This document shows, piece by piece, positions 17,048 to 26,542 of a stretch of DNA of 64,000 nt (positions within the stretch are counted from its first letter, which is position 1; each line of letters opens with the position of its first letter). The translations under genes and the position numbers were made by a program. Source of the DNA: Riemerella columbina (GTDB lineage: Bacteria; Bacteroidota; Bacteroidia; Flavobacteriales; Weeksellaceae); assembly GCF_030517065.1 (NCBI RefSeq), contig NZ_CP103950.1:992001-1056000 (forward strand), written 5' to 3'. The notes under the pieces are model-generated. The model saw nothing but the letters and a program-made list of their open reading frames with translations, made no database searches and was not told the origin of the DNA.

Positions 17048-19291
17048 TTATCGTTTGTCTTTGAGTGACCAACCGGTTTTTAATCCGATGATGAAGGCTA
17101 CCAAAAGCACTTCGCCTAAGGCCAATAAAATATCGCCAGGCACACGCATCCAGCGTAAGAAATTCATAATATCGGTTTGCATAAACTCAGCCGAACGGGC
17201 ATACCAATAGCCTTCTTTTATCGAGGCGGCAGATTGCATAATGCCGATAGGTAAGATGCTCACGGTAACCATCACAAATAAACCGATGTTGGTCAGCCAG
17301 AAAGCCCAGCCTATCAATTTATCGTTCCAGTTTCTGTCAGGGTAGAGCCCGCGCAACACAAAGAGCATCAGCCCGATACCTAAAATTCCGTACACCCCAA
17401 ATAAAGCCGCGTGACCGTGAACCGCCGTGGTATTAAGCCCTTGGAGGTAATACAATGCAATAGGAGGATTGATGGCGAACCCAAAGATACCCGCACCTAA
17501 GAAATTCCAAAAACACATCGCAATAAAACAGTAGATTGGCCATTTATAAGCTTGTATCCATCGGGTAGATTTGCTCACTTGATAGTTTTGATATGCCTCT
17601 ATACCGATGAGCACCAAAGGAACAATTTCCAAGGCACTAAATGTCGCACCTAATGCCAATACCGAAGTAGGCGTAGCACTGAAATACAAGTGGTGGAAAG
17701 TTCCTAAAATACCACCTGCCAAGAAGACTATTGTGGAGAAAAGCACGGCGGTAGTTGCTGATTTTAAGCGAAGTAATCCCAATCGAGTAAATAAAAAGGC
17801 TGCCACGACTGTTGCAAATACTTCAAAGAAGCCTTCTACCCAAAGGTGTACCACCCACCATCTCCAATATTCGGCGATAGCCATATGGGTTTGTCTGCCG
17901 TACATCAATCCAGCGCCATAAAACATTGCGATGGCTACTGCAGAAAGGGTGAATAAAATCAACAAATGTCTATCGCCATCTTTTTTCTTAAGGGCTGGGA
18001 GCAAGGCTCTTACCATTAGGAATAACCATAAGAAAAGCCCCACGAGGAGTAAGATTTGCCAGATTCTACCGAGTTCCACATATTCATAACCTTGGTGCCC
18101 CCAGAGGAAATTATCCACCAAACCTAATTTTTGCATCACCCCAAACCATTGTCCTGCCAAGGAGCCCAAAACTACGATGAGTAAAGCACCAAACAGCACA
18201 TTTACACCGAGAACTTGATATTTAGGTTCGTGTCCAGAAACAGCAGGAGCGATATACAGTCCTGTGGCGAGCCAAGAGGTAGCAATCCAGAAAATAGCCA
18301 ACTGCACATGCCAACTTCTCGATACCGATTGAGGCAAGTATTCATCTAACGGGAAGCCATAGAACGCGCTACCTTCCACGCCATAGTGAGCGGTAATTAC
18401 GCCTGCCAACATTTGCACCAAAATCAGTAATGCTACGACCCACACATATTTGAGGGTGGCACGCATAGAGGGCGTTGGTTTCATATTTCTAAGCGGATCT
18501 TCCAGCGGTAATTTTTCGTTCAGCTCTTCTTCTTTATTTTTGGCGTGGTAGAAAACCAATAATGCCACACCGACCAATAACAACAGCACACTAAATCCTG
18601 ACCACAAGTGCAACGAAGTCGGTGGTGTGTTGCCAATCAGCGGTTCGTGAGGCCAGTTGTTGGTATAAGTTACCTCGTCGTTGGGTCTATTGGTGCTGCA
18701 TACCCAAGTGCTCCACGCAAAGAAAGCGTTCATTTTCCGCATTCGCTCAGGGTCTTTTATCGTATTTTTAGGAATGGCATAGCTGTCCCGAAGCTTGTTC
18801 AGAGAGGCATCATTCATAAATAATTTTTGATAATATTGAGCCAATTCCTCCTGTACCATTGCTCGTTCTTTGCTGAGTACAATTTCGTTTTTAGCCTCAT
18901 CAAAAGTATTTTTTCTGATCTCTTTTTTCAGAAGAGCTTGGTATCTGGCTTGCTCATCATCAGGGAGTTGAGCATAGGTCTTGCCATCTTTTTTCGCCAA
19001 AGCGTTCAGTAGCAAAGTGGCTTCTCTGTGGAGATAGTCCGCCGTCCAGTCGGGAGCGATGTAAGCACCATGTCCCCAAATACTCCCAACAGTCTGACCA
19101 CCAATGGATTGCCAAACATTCTGTCCGTCTTTAATATCTTGTCCAGTCGCCAATACAGTGCCATCTTCAGAGATGATTTTGTCTGGGATGGGTGGTACAT
19201 TTCTATAAATTTCTATTCCGAAGAAAATAAGTACGGCAAAGGAGCCGATAATCACGGCGGCGAGCCATTGCCAAAGTTTTCGTGGTGTCAT
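17048..19291 (-). CDS. norB: Quinol-dependent nitric oxide reductase (qNor)
   Basis: A 747-residue single-chain NO reductase that reduces 2 NO to N2O at a heme b3/non-heme Fe site, drawing electrons from the quinol pool. An N-terminal helix (residues 8-27) leads into a long periplasmic cytochrome-c-like domain without heme-binding CxxCH, the mark of qNor as opposed to cNor. The catalytic core has the metal-ligand histidines in VHLWVEGFFEVF, GTFHHLYFSATP and TAVHGHAALFGVYG, within about a dozen hydrophobic segments. It lies downstream of scdA and an Rrf2 regulator, forming an NO-detoxification unit. Confidence 0.93.
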   Translation of the reverse strand: MTPRKLWQWLAAVIIGSFAVLIFFGIEIYRNVPPIPDKIISEDGTVLATGQDIKDGQNVWQSIGGQTVGSIWGHGAYIAPDWTADYLHREATLLLNALAKKDGKTYAQLPDDEQARYQALLKKEIRKNTFDEAKNEIVLSKERAMVQEELAQYYQKLFMNDASLNKLRDSYAIPKNTIKDPERMRKMNAFFAWSTWVCSTNRPNDEVTYTNNWPHEPLIGNTPPTSLHLWSGFSVLLLLVGVALLVFYHAKNKEEELNEKLPLEDPLRNMKPTPSMRATLKYVWVVALLILVQMLAGVITAHYGVEGSAFYGFPLDEYLPQSVSRSWHVQLAIFWIATSWLATGLYIAPAVSGHEPKYQVLGVNVLFGALLIVVLGSLAGQWFGVMQKLGLVDNFLWGHQGYEYVELGRIWQILLLVGLFLWLFLMVRALLPALKKKDGDRHLLILFTLSAVAIAMFYGAGLMYGRQTHMAIAEYWRWWVVHLWVEGFFEVFATVVAAFLFTRLGLLRLKSATTAVLFSTIVFLAGGILGTFHHLYFSATPTSVLALGATFSALEIVPLVLIGIEAYQNYQVSKSTRWIQAYKWPIYCFIAMCFWNFLGAGIFGFAINPPIALYYLQGLNTTAVHGHAALFGVYGILGIGLMLFVLRGLYPDRNWNDKLIGWAFWLTNIGLFVMVTVSILPIGIMQSAASIKEGYWYARSAEFMQTDIMNFLRWMRVPGDILLALGEVLLVAFIIGLKTGWSLKDKR

Positions 19292-19415
19292 AATGATCTG
19301 ATTTTTAAGTGTTTTTTAATTTTTTTTAATAATAGGAATTGTCACTGTTATTTTAGATGAAAAAGCCAATTCTGCATATAAAGTATTTTTTTAAGTCATT
19401 AAAATTTTAAACTTT

Positions 19416-20141
19416 TTAACTGGATTGACGGAGTTCTTTTTCCAATGCGATGGCTTGCGGGAACAAAATATTATTCTCGATGTGGATATGCTTATGTAGG
19501 TCATTTTCAAACTCTTGCAACATTGCATAAGTAACTTGGTAGGTGTTGCACGCATCTGCTGGCGGAGTATAATCGTGGGTGAGTTGGGCAATGGTTCGGA
19601 AGCGTTCGCCCTCCACATCGTGTTCTTCTTTCATCATATCAACAGGATTTTCTACCGTTCCAAATTGGGCAGTAGGCACGGGTTGATGTATATATTTGGC
19701 TTTTACCAAATTTTTAATGAAAGGGAAGAGGATCAATTCTTCTTTTTTCAGATGGGCTGCCAGATCCTTTGCCGATTGGTCAAATTGAGCTTTGACTTCA
19801 AAAAGTTCAGGGTGGCGTTCGCCGTGCACTTTACAAAGTTTATCCAAAAAAGCTTGGATGATGGGCGTTTTTTCTTCCACATAGCGGTGGTGCATTTTTT
19901 CAATATAATCCACCAATAAATCCAGCGGAAAATGCTTAAAATCGATCTCTCCACCCGAGGTAGAGGGGAGGTTTTCCAGCTCGTGATAAATCTGCTGTGG
20001 CGAGATATTTTTGTCTTTGCAAGCGGCTTCTATGGTGCGTCTACCACGACAGCAGAAGTCTATTTTGTGTTTTTTGAAGACCGCAGCAGTTCTGAAATCC
20101 TCTGCTACAATCTCTCCAATGAGTTGATTTTGTAAGTCCAT
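19416..20141 (-). CDS. Di-iron Fe-S cluster repair protein ScdA/YtfE/RIC
   Basis: A 241-residue protein that restores Fe-S clusters damaged by NO or oxidants. The N-terminal DUF542 domain has KIDFCCRGRRTIEAAC at residues 25-40. The C-terminal hemerythrin-like domain supplies di-iron ligands in MHHRYVEE, HLKKEELILFPF, KEEHDVEGERF and HKHIHIENNILFP. It is the first gene of a unit with norB (124-base gap), and a 33-base element shared with the regulator promoter lies about 32 bases upstream of its start. Confidence 0.92.
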   Translation of the reverse strand: MDLQNQLIGEIVAEDFRTAAVFKKHKIDFCCRGRRTIEAACKDKNISPQQIYHELENLPSTSGGEIDFKHFPLDLLVDYIEKMHHRYVEEKTPIIQAFLDKLCKVHGERHPELFEVKAQFDQSAKDLAAHLKKEELILFPFIKNLVKAKYIHQPVPTAQFGTVENPVDMMKEEHDVEGERFRTIAQLTHDYTPPADACNTYQVTYAMLQEFENDLHKHIHIENNILFPQAIALEKELRQSS

Positions 20142-20172
20142 TGTATTAGTTATTTTTTTGATAATGATTTAA

Positions 20173-20205
20173 ATTTTATTTCGGATAATTTTATCTTAAA
20201 TTAAA
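20173..20205 (-). promoter_or_regulatory. Putative Rrf2 operator upstream of scdA
   Basis: The segment shares ATTTTATTTCGGA, then YAATTTTATCT, with the site upstream of the rrf2 gene, differing at one base over the first 25. Its right arm is degenerate (TCTTAAATTAAA), so the palindrome is imperfect. It sits about 32 bases before the scdA start. Confidence 0.55.
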
Positions 20206-20215
20206 ATAAAAAAAA

Positions 20216-20653
20216 CTATGAGATTAAGAGTTTGGTTTTCTGGTTTTTAACATCGGTTGCCATTTCCAAAAGCGTGGTGGAATCCAGCATTTTATTGATT
20301 TCGTTTCGCACTTGGGTATATTTAAAATGGAGTGGACAAGGGTTCTCATCGCCGCAAGAGAGGAAGCCCATACCGCACGCCGAAAACAGCATATTGCCAT
20401 CAATGGCTTCTACAATGGCTTTCACTTTGATTTGGTTAAGGCGTTCTTTTTCAATCTCAAAACCGCCATATGGCCCCTTGACAGAGCGGATGATGTTGGC
20501 TTTGGTCAGTTGGCTCAAAATTTTAGCGGTAAATGCCTCGGGGCTACCGATATTTTCTACCACATCAGGGAGTTTTACCCGCCGATTTTGCATCGACTCT
20601 ATTGCGATGAACACCGCTGCCTTAATCCCATATTTACACGCCTTGGAGAACAT
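20216..20653 (-). CDS. Rrf2-family Fe-S transcriptional regulator (NsrR/IscR-like)
   Basis: A 145-residue regulator starting at MFSKACKYG (ATG 20653; the frame opens at 20677). The N-terminal winged helix carries the typical VENIGSPEAFTAKILSQL and GPYGGFEI segments. Three cysteines, C93, C100 and C106, in SACGMGFLSCGDENPCPLH form a cluster-ligand triad as in NsrR and IscR. Placement directly upstream of scdA-norB, and near-identical palindromic elements ahead of both scdA and itself, suggest an NO-sensing autoregulated repressor. Whether it senses NO or Fe-S status is not shown by sequence. Confidence 0.88.
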   Translation of the reverse strand: MFSKACKYGIKAAVFIAIESMQNRRVKLPDVVENIGSPEAFTAKILSQLTKANIIRSVKGPYGGFEIEKERLNQIKVKAIVEAIDGNMLFSACGMGFLSCGDENPCPLHFKYTQVRNEINKMLDSTTLLEMATDVKNQKTKLLIS

Positions 20654-20674
20654 AAATCCACTGAATTGATACGG

Positions 20675-20723
20675 CAAAGGTACAACATAATTTTATTTCG
20701 GACAATTTTATCTGAAATAAATT
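20675..20723 (-). promoter_or_regulatory. rrf2 promoter with embedded palindromic operator
   Basis: On the minus strand TACCTTTG (20682-20675) is the -7 element and TTG (20705-20703) the -33 element, 20 bases apart. An inverted repeat TTTATTTCGGA (20692-20702), 8-base spacer, TCTGAAATAAA (20711-20721) with one mismatch covers the -33 region, which is where a repressor would block polymerase. The same sequence recurs upstream of scdA. Confidence 0.65.
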
Positions 20724-20939
20724 ATAATTTTTTATCGTAGGAATACCGAATGGAAAATATAGTAGCGAAGTGAAGGGGATAATGGTGTAAAAAATTTCAG
20801 ATTATCATAAAAAGAGCTTTATTCTCTAATGAATGTTTTAATCGGAGATGTCTTTAACAAACTTTAACAGAATTTTAGCGAAAATTATTTTGAAAATCCC
20901 AGAGATTTATTGCAATTTTACCCCATATTTTTAGGAACA

Positions 20940-21944
20940 ATGGCAGAATTACATCAAGCGGAAGAAATAAGAATTCTAAACGAAAAAGTACAAGTTCAAA
21001 ATCACTATTTTAAACTTTTAAAAGAGGAAATTAACCAAGTGATTATTGGGCAATCTTATATGATAGATCGCCTACTCATCGGGCTTTTAGGGAATGGGCA
21101 TATCCTTTTAGAAGGCGTACCAGGATTGGCAAAAACTTTAGCGATAAAAACCTTGTCAGAAGCGCTACAAGGGCAGTTTTCCAGAATCCAGTTTACGCCT
21201 GATTTACTACCTGCCGATGTGGTTGGGACGATGATTTATAATGTTAAAGACAACGATTTTAGCATTAAAAAAGGTCCTGTATTTGCAAATTTTGTCTTGG
21301 CAGATGAGATCAACCGTGCGCCAGCCAAAGTGCAGTCGGCATTGTTAGAGGTGATGCAAGAAAAGCAAGTCACCATAGGTGATGAAACCATGCAGATGCC
21401 GCGTCCTTTTTTGGTTATGGCAACGCAAAACCCCATAGACCAAGAGGGGACTTATCTACTCCCAGAGGCACAGACCGACCGTTTTATGCTCAAATGTACC
21501 ATTGATTACCCTGATTTTGAGGAAGAAAGAAAGGTGATGCGGATGGTTTCCACTTCCGAAATTCCGAAGGTTAAGCCTGTGGTTTCCTTAGCGCAAGTAA
21601 TGGAGGGCAAGGCACTGATCCATCAAATTTATCTTGATGAAAAAATAGAAAAATATATTTTGGATATGGTTTTTGCTACGCGTTATCCAGAGCGGTATGG
21701 GCTATCAGAACTGAAAAATTATATCAGCTTTGGGGCATCGCCGCGGGCTTCTATCAGTATGGCGATTGCCTCGCGGGCGTTGGCGTTTATTAAAGGTAGG
21801 GCATTTGTGATTCCTGAAGATGTTAAGGAAATTGCGCCAGATGTGCTCCGCCATAGAATAGGCTTAAGCTTTGAGGCAGAGGCAGAAAATGTAACTTCCG
21901 ACCAGCTGATAGACCGCATTTTAGCGCGTGTGCAGGCGCCTTAA
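20940..21944 (+). CDS. MoxR-family AAA+ ATPase
   Basis: A 334-residue AAA+ chaperone-like ATPase from ATG 20940 (the frame opens at 20910). The Walker A is the atypical EGVPGLAKT of MoxR proteins, Walker B is VLADEINRAP, and sensor 1 is ATQNPIDQEGTY. MoxR proteins act with von Willebrand factor A (VWA) partners in assembling or activating complexes. It heads a seven-gene cluster (moxR, DUF58, membrane protein, batA, batB, batC, batD) linked in Bacteroidota to aerotolerance and envelope stress. Confidence 0.93.
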   Translation: MAELHQAEEIRILNEKVQVQNHYFKLLKEEINQVIIGQSYMIDRLLIGLLGNGHILLEGVPGLAKTLAIKTLSEALQGQFSRIQFTPDLLPADVVGTMIYNVKDNDFSIKKGPVFANFVLADEINRAPAKVQSALLEVMQEKQVTIGDETMQMPRPFLVMATQNPIDQEGTYLLPEAQTDRFMLKCTIDYPDFEEERKVMRMVSTSEIPKVKPVVSLAQVMEGKALIHQIYLDEKIEKYILDMVFATRYPERYGLSELKNYISFGASPRASISMAIASRALAFIKGRAFVIPEDVKEIAPDVLRHRIGLSFEAEAENVTSDQLIDRILARVQAP

Positions 21945-21968
21945 AACTCAATTCGTTTTTCAATAACA

Positions 21969-22832
21969 ATGGAAGTTAAAGACATTATCAAAAAAGTAAG
22001 GCAGATAGAAATCCGCACTAAGAAAAGGACGGAAGCCGCTCTGATGGGGCAATATCATAGTTCCTTAAAAGGGCAAGGTATGGCATTTTCGGAGGTGCGG
22101 CAGTATCAGTTTGGAGATGATGTGCGGCGTATAGATTGGAATAAAACCGCGCGTTTCCGAGAGCCTTTTATCAAGGTAATGGAGGAGGAGCGGGAGCTGA
22201 CCATTCTTCTGTTGGTGGATATTTCCGCCTCGATGAATTATGGCACACACACCGCATTAAAAAAGGAATACGCCGCAGAAATATGCGCAAGTTTGGGGTT
22301 TTCAGCGGCAGGAAATAACGATAAAGTCGGTTTGATTTTATTTGCTGATCAGGTTTACCACGCCATACCGCCACAAAAGGGGCGCAAGCATATTTTAACT
22401 TTGCTCAGCCATATTTTGTCCGCAGACGATGTACCTGCCAAAACCAATGTGGGCGCTGCATTAGAATATGTGATGAATGTTTTTAAAAAGAAATCGTTTT
22501 TATTTCTATTATCTGATTTTAATGATAAAATCAATGAGAAAACGCTAAGCATAGTGGCGAGAAAGCATCAATTGTTGGGTATTAGCATCGCTGATGAGAA
22601 AGATATGCAAATTCCAGAAGTGGGCTATGTACACTTTAAAGATGCGGAAACTGGGCAAACCATTTGGGTCAATACCTCTAATGCCCGTTTTAGATACCAA
22701 TATACGGAGGAACAAAAGCAACATCAACAGAGCGTAAAGGAGCGTTTTCAGCGGAATTCGGCTCATTTTATTGCATTGCCTACAGGGGCAGATTATGCCA
22801 CGGTGCTGTACCATTATTTTCAGAAAAAGTAA
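21969..22832 (+). CDS. DUF58 protein with VWA-like fold
   Basis: A 287-residue protein. The N-terminal half has the DUF58 signature GQGMAFSEVRQYQFGDDVRRIDWNKT in two overlapping parts near residues 35-60. The following VWA-like domain has LLVDISASMNYG near residue 82, a complete DxSxS metal-ion adhesion (MIDAS) motif. DUF58 proteins consistently accompany MoxR ATPases and are thought to be their partner. It follows moxR by 24 bases and the next gene starts one base after its stop. Confidence 0.9.
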   Translation: MEVKDIIKKVRQIEIRTKKRTEAALMGQYHSSLKGQGMAFSEVRQYQFGDDVRRIDWNKTARFREPFIKVMEEERELTILLLVDISASMNYGTHTALKKEYAAEICASLGFSAAGNNDKVGLILFADQVYHAIPPQKGRKHILTLLSHILSADDVPAKTNVGAALEYVMNVFKKKSFLFLLSDFNDKINEKTLSIVARKHQLLGISIADEKDMQIPEVGYVHFKDAETGQTIWVNTSNARFRYQYTEEQKQHQQSVKERFQRNSAHFIALPTGADYATVLYHYFQKK

Positions 22833-22833
22833 G

Positions 22834-23736
22834 ATGAAGTTAAAAATTTATATTAGTTTCTTTTTGATGATGATTGGCATTTGGGGACAAGCTCAGACCT
22901 TGGCTTCTATGCTAAATAAAACCAAAGTAGCGTTGGGAGAGCCCGCCGTTCTCAAAATTAAAATCAGTAATTTAGAAGGGAAAGATGTGATAGCGGCACC
23001 CAAAAACGAGTTGTTACCATTTCATTTTGAGGAGATTAAAGATGAAATCAGCCAAGACTCTGATGAATATTCTCGGGTGATAGAATTTGCCATTTTTGAA
23101 GAAGGACACTTTAAAATTCCGCCGTTGGAGTTTAAGATTGGCGGAAAAATCCACACTACGATTCCTTATGAAGTGGAGGTGGTTAATACCGCTCAAAAAG
23201 ATGACCAACTCCTTGATATTATGGATAATAAAAGGGTAGATTTAGGCTGGCGAGACTATTGGGATTTGTATAAAATCTATGTTTTAGGCGTGTTGGCAGC
23301 GTTGGCATTGGCTTATCTGATTTACTTTTTCATTAAATATGGAAGAAAAAAAATAGCGGAGTCCAAAACGCCAACCAACCAAACCTTGAAGGCTTTGGAG
23401 CAACTGAAAAAGAAAAAATACATCCAAAACGGCAATTATAGAAGCTTCTATGTGGAGCTGATTGACATTACCAGAGCGTTTTTAGAGGCGCAGTACCATA
23501 TTCCTGCGGAAGTTTTGCTCACAGATGATTTAATTGCACTAATGAAAAAAGACAACAAAATAGCAAAAGAAAATGAACAAATCGTGGAAGCGGTGTTTCT
23601 GCGCGGTGATTTGGTGAAGTTTGCGAAAACCATTCCAGACCAAGATTTAATGGAAACCGATTACCAAGACATTGTCGATTTTGTGAAGCGCTCTTATCAA
23701 GATTTAGAATTTGAAAACCTAAGGAAAGATGTTTAA
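22834..23736 (+). CDS. Bat-cluster membrane protein (DUF4381-like)
   Basis: A 300-residue protein starting at MKLKIYISFF (ATG 22834; the frame opens earlier inside the DUF58 gene). A signal peptide ending near GQAQT is followed by a periplasmic beta domain of about 130 residues, one transmembrane helix (YKIYVLGVLAALALAYLIYF, near residue 148) and a cytosolic helical domain. The architecture resembles DUF4381 proteins found in MoxR/Bat clusters. It overlaps batA by 8 bases. Confidence 0.75.
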   Translation: MKLKIYISFFLMMIGIWGQAQTLASMLNKTKVALGEPAVLKIKISNLEGKDVIAAPKNELLPFHFEEIKDEISQDSDEYSRVIEFAIFEEGHFKIPPLEFKIGGKIHTTIPYEVEVVNTAQKDDQLLDIMDNKRVDLGWRDYWDLYKIYVLGVLAALALAYLIYFFIKYGRKKIAESKTPTNQTLKALEQLKKKKYIQNGNYRSFYVELIDITRAFLEAQYHIPAEVLLTDDLIALMKKDNKIAKENEQIVEAVFLRGDLVKFAKTIPDQDLMETDYQDIVDFVKRSYQDLEFENLRKDV

Positions 23737-24721
23737 TTTTGAGTTTCATAACCCGTGGTTTTTTCTGTTGTTCTTGGGCTTTATTCCATTGTTGTTGAGG
23801 GAAAAAGGCGCAAAGAATAAAAACACTGTGCTGGTGCCCACAACCGAGCATATGAAACCCAATAATCGCCTTAATATGGCGTTGGTTTTTCTGAAGATTT
23901 CTAAATATATCATCCTTTCGGCGCTGATTATCGCGATGGCACGCCCACGCACTTACAGCGTTTCTCAGGATAGAGATGAAACCAAGGGAGTGGATATTGT
24001 GCTATCTATTGATGTGTCGCTCAGTATGTTAGCGAAGGATTTGGGCCCCGACCGATTGACGGCGCTCAAGAAAATCGCCAAAACTTTTATAGAGCAAAGA
24101 GAAAATGATAGAATAGGGTTGGTGGAGTATTCTGGCGAGGCGTTTATGAAGGTGCCTTTAACTTCCGACCATCGCGTAGCGGTGGAGGAGTTGGCAAATT
24201 TTAGCCCTATGGATTTAGAGGGCGGAACCAACATCGGCGAGGGCTTAGCTGTGGCGGTCAATCACCTTAAAAATTCTAAAGCCAAAAGTAAAATTATCAT
24301 CTTGATGACCGATGGCGTGAATACCATAGAAAACGCGATGCCACCGCAGGTTGCCGCAGAATTAGCCAAAAATAATGGCATTAAAGTCTACACCATTGGC
24401 ATTGGGAGCAATGGGTTTGCGCTGATGCCTACACGGCAAGATATTTTCGGCGATTTGGTCTTCACGGAAGAGCCTGTCAAAATTGATGAATACACCCTGC
24501 AAGATATAGCGCAAATTACGGGTGGCAAGTACTTCCGTGCAACTTCTAACCAAAGTTTAGAGGCGGTGTATAAGGAAATAGATCAATTGGAAAAATCAAA
24601 TATTAAGGTATCCAAAATTTATAATTATGAAGAGCATTTTCGCCCATGGCTTTGGGTGGCATTGGTATTCATTTTAATTGATGCCCTGTTACGTTGGCGG
24701 CTATTTAGGATTCTAAATTAA
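23729..24721 (+). CDS. batA: BatA, VWA-domain membrane protein
   Basis: A 330-residue inner-membrane protein with hydrophobic segments near residues 5-22 and 52-70, then a VWA domain whose MIDAS motif is SIDVSLSM near residue 92, with a threonine in GGTNIGEG and an aspartate in LMTDGVN. A C-terminal helix lies near residues 305-325. BatA and BatB are paired VWA proteins of the Bacteroides aerotolerance operon and likely bind each other or MoxR in a metal-dependent way. Overlaps the gene upstream by 8 bases, so translation is coupled. Confidence 0.88.
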   Translation: MFNFEFHNPWFFLLFLGFIPLLLREKGAKNKNTVLVPTTEHMKPNNRLNMALVFLKISKYIILSALIIAMARPRTYSVSQDRDETKGVDIVLSIDVSLSMLAKDLGPDRLTALKKIAKTFIEQRENDRIGLVEYSGEAFMKVPLTSDHRVAVEELANFSPMDLEGGTNIGEGLAVAVNHLKNSKAKSKIIILMTDGVNTIENAMPPQVAAELAKNNGIKVYTIGIGSNGFALMPTRQDIFGDLVFTEEPVKIDEYTLQDIAQITGGKYFRATSNQSLEAVYKEIDQLEKSNIKVSKIYNYEEHFRPWLWVALVFILIDALLRWRLFRILN

Positions 24722-24737
24722 AAATTAAAAAGAAGTA

Positions 24738-25748
24738 ATGGGTTGGTATTTAGATAATTACTGGTATTTGTTGTTGCTGTTACTCTTGTTGCCGCTGGGG
24801 TATGGGCTGTTTAGCTATGTGCGGTGGAAAATACGAGCACGCCGCCGTTTCGCAGAGGAAAGGTTTCAAGAAATGCTGTTGAGCCCGCTCAAACCAAGAT
24901 ACACCCAACTATTTTCGGTGATGTATCTGTTGGCGGTATTATTTCTGATTTTAGCTATGGTAGATGTGCTGGGAGGCAAGGAAGAAGTTAAAGTTCAGCA
25001 AAAAATGAACAATGTGGTGTTTTTAGTGGATTTATCCACTTCTATGAATGCGCAAGATGTGGGGAACGACAGGCTTTCGGTAGCTAAAAACATCGTTATT
25101 TCTACGATGCAAAGAATGAAAAATGATAGGGTAGGCTTGGTGGTTTTTGCTGGAGATGCACAATCGGTAATGCCGCTAACTACAGATTATACGGCAGCAG
25201 AGGGCTTTGTGGCAGGTTTAGAAACTTCGGTGATGCTACACCAAGGTACTGATTTTCAGAAGGGTGTGCAGGTTGCGGTGGAAAAGTTTAAAAACCTTGC
25301 GCCAAGCTCAGGGAAAATCGTCCTCATCAGCGATGGGGAAGACCACGAGGGCAACGAAGGTTCCGCCATTAAAGAAGCCGAAAAGAAAGGCGTTCAGATT
25401 ATTAGCGTAGGGGTGGGCACGGCACAAGGAGCGCCCATTCCAGAATATGTATATGGGCAGTTGATGGGCTACAAAATGGATTTAATGGGCGAAACGGTAA
25501 TTTCTAAGCGAGAGACCCAAGCTTTGCTCCAACTTTCTAACAGTACTGGCGGCATTTATATTGATGGTAATGAACCAGAAAAGGCTGTAGATCAAATTAT
25601 TAAAGCCCTTAATCAGAATGCGAAAGGGAGCACCACGCTGGTACAATCCCAAACGGCGGTGCATTATTATCAATATTTTTTAATGGTGGCGTTCGTTTTA
25701 TTTTTTATCATTTATTTAACAAATCCTAAGCGTGATTTTAACATTTAA
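24738..25748 (+). CDS. batB: BatB, VWA-domain membrane protein
   Basis: A 336-residue paralogue of BatA. Two N-terminal hydrophobic stretches (about residues 9-27 and 55-76) precede a VWA domain with MIDAS motif LVDLSTSMNA near residue 95, threonine in HQGTDFQKG and LISDGEDHEGN. A C-terminal helix (near residues 311-329) anchors it again. It follows batA by 16 bases and is the fifth gene of the cluster. Confidence 0.88.
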   Translation: MGWYLDNYWYLLLLLLLLPLGYGLFSYVRWKIRARRRFAEERFQEMLLSPLKPRYTQLFSVMYLLAVLFLILAMVDVLGGKEEVKVQQKMNNVVFLVDLSTSMNAQDVGNDRLSVAKNIVISTMQRMKNDRVGLVVFAGDAQSVMPLTTDYTAAEGFVAGLETSVMLHQGTDFQKGVQVAVEKFKNLAPSSGKIVLISDGEDHEGNEGSAIKEAEKKGVQIISVGVGTAQGAPIPEYVYGQLMGYKMDLMGETVISKRETQALLQLSNSTGGIYIDGNEPEKAVDQIIKALNQNAKGSTTLVQSQTAVHYYQYFLMVAFVLFFIIYLTNPKRDFNI

Positions 25749-25771
25749 AATCTTTATTTTTGCAGCTGTAA

Positions 25772-26542
25772 ATGTTTAGAAGTCTTATCATTAGTGTTTA
25801 TTTGGTATTGGGGTGTTTTGTTGCATCGGCGCAGAGCAACTATAATACGCTTATGTACAAGGGCAATCAGTCTTTTGATAAAAAAGATTATGACCAATCT
25901 GCCAATTATTTTTTAGAATCCTTAAAAAATAAAGATGATTTTGGTGGACATTATAATTTAGGCAATTCTTTTTATAAGAAAAAAATGTACCCCGAAGCCA
26001 AAGCGGAATATGAAAAAGCCTTAACAAAAAGCAAAAATCCACAAGATCAAGCGGCAGCGTATTATAATTTAGGAAATGTGGCAATGCAAAATAAAAACTA
26101 CGAGCAAGCCGCAGAATTCTACAAAAAAGCCCTTAAGCAAGATGCTTATAATGAGGATATTAGGAAGAATTATGCCCTTTCTAAAATGAAGCAAAAAGAG
26201 AAGAATTCTCAAAATAAAAACCAAAAACAAGACTCAGAACAGAGCCAAGATCCTCAAAATCAGAAGGAGCAACCACAACAAGGCAATCCTCAAAATCAGT
26301 CTGAGCCTAACGAAAAGCAAAGCCAACAGGCACAAGGCGAAAATCAACAAAAACAAGGCAAAGGCGAGGGTGAGGACACGCAAAATAACGACCCTAAGCA
26401 ACCTACACCCAACAGAGGCATTTCCAAAGAGCAGGAACAGCGCATTTTGCAACGCTTGGAGAGTAAGGAGCGAGAAACTGCCCGTCGCATTCTCAATAAA
26501 AATGGTTATATTAGCCCCAAAAGTAATGACAAAGATTGGTAA
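25772..26542 (+). CDS. batC: BatC, TPR protein with Q/N-rich tail
   Basis: A 256-residue secreted or membrane-anchored protein. The signal sequence ends near ASAQS (residue 21). Three tetratricopeptide repeats follow (about residues 22-135, for example GHYNLGNSFYKKKMYPEA and AYYNLGNVAMQNKNYEQA). The region from 140 to 215 is a low-complexity Q/N/K/E-rich linker, probably disordered, and the C terminus is a charged helix (RILQRLESKERETARRIL). It presumably scaffolds periplasmic parts of the Bat complex. Its stop overlaps the batD start (TAATG). Confidence 0.85.
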   Translation: MFRSLIISVYLVLGCFVASAQSNYNTLMYKGNQSFDKKDYDQSANYFLESLKNKDDFGGHYNLGNSFYKKKMYPEAKAEYEKALTKSKNPQDQAAAYYNLGNVAMQNKNYEQAAEFYKKALKQDAYNEDIRKNYALSKMKQKEKNSQNKNQKQDSEQSQDPQNQKEQPQQGNPQNQSEPNEKQSQQAQGENQQKQGKGEGEDTQNNDPKQPTPNRGISKEQEQRILQRLESKERETARRILNKNGYISPKSNDKDW

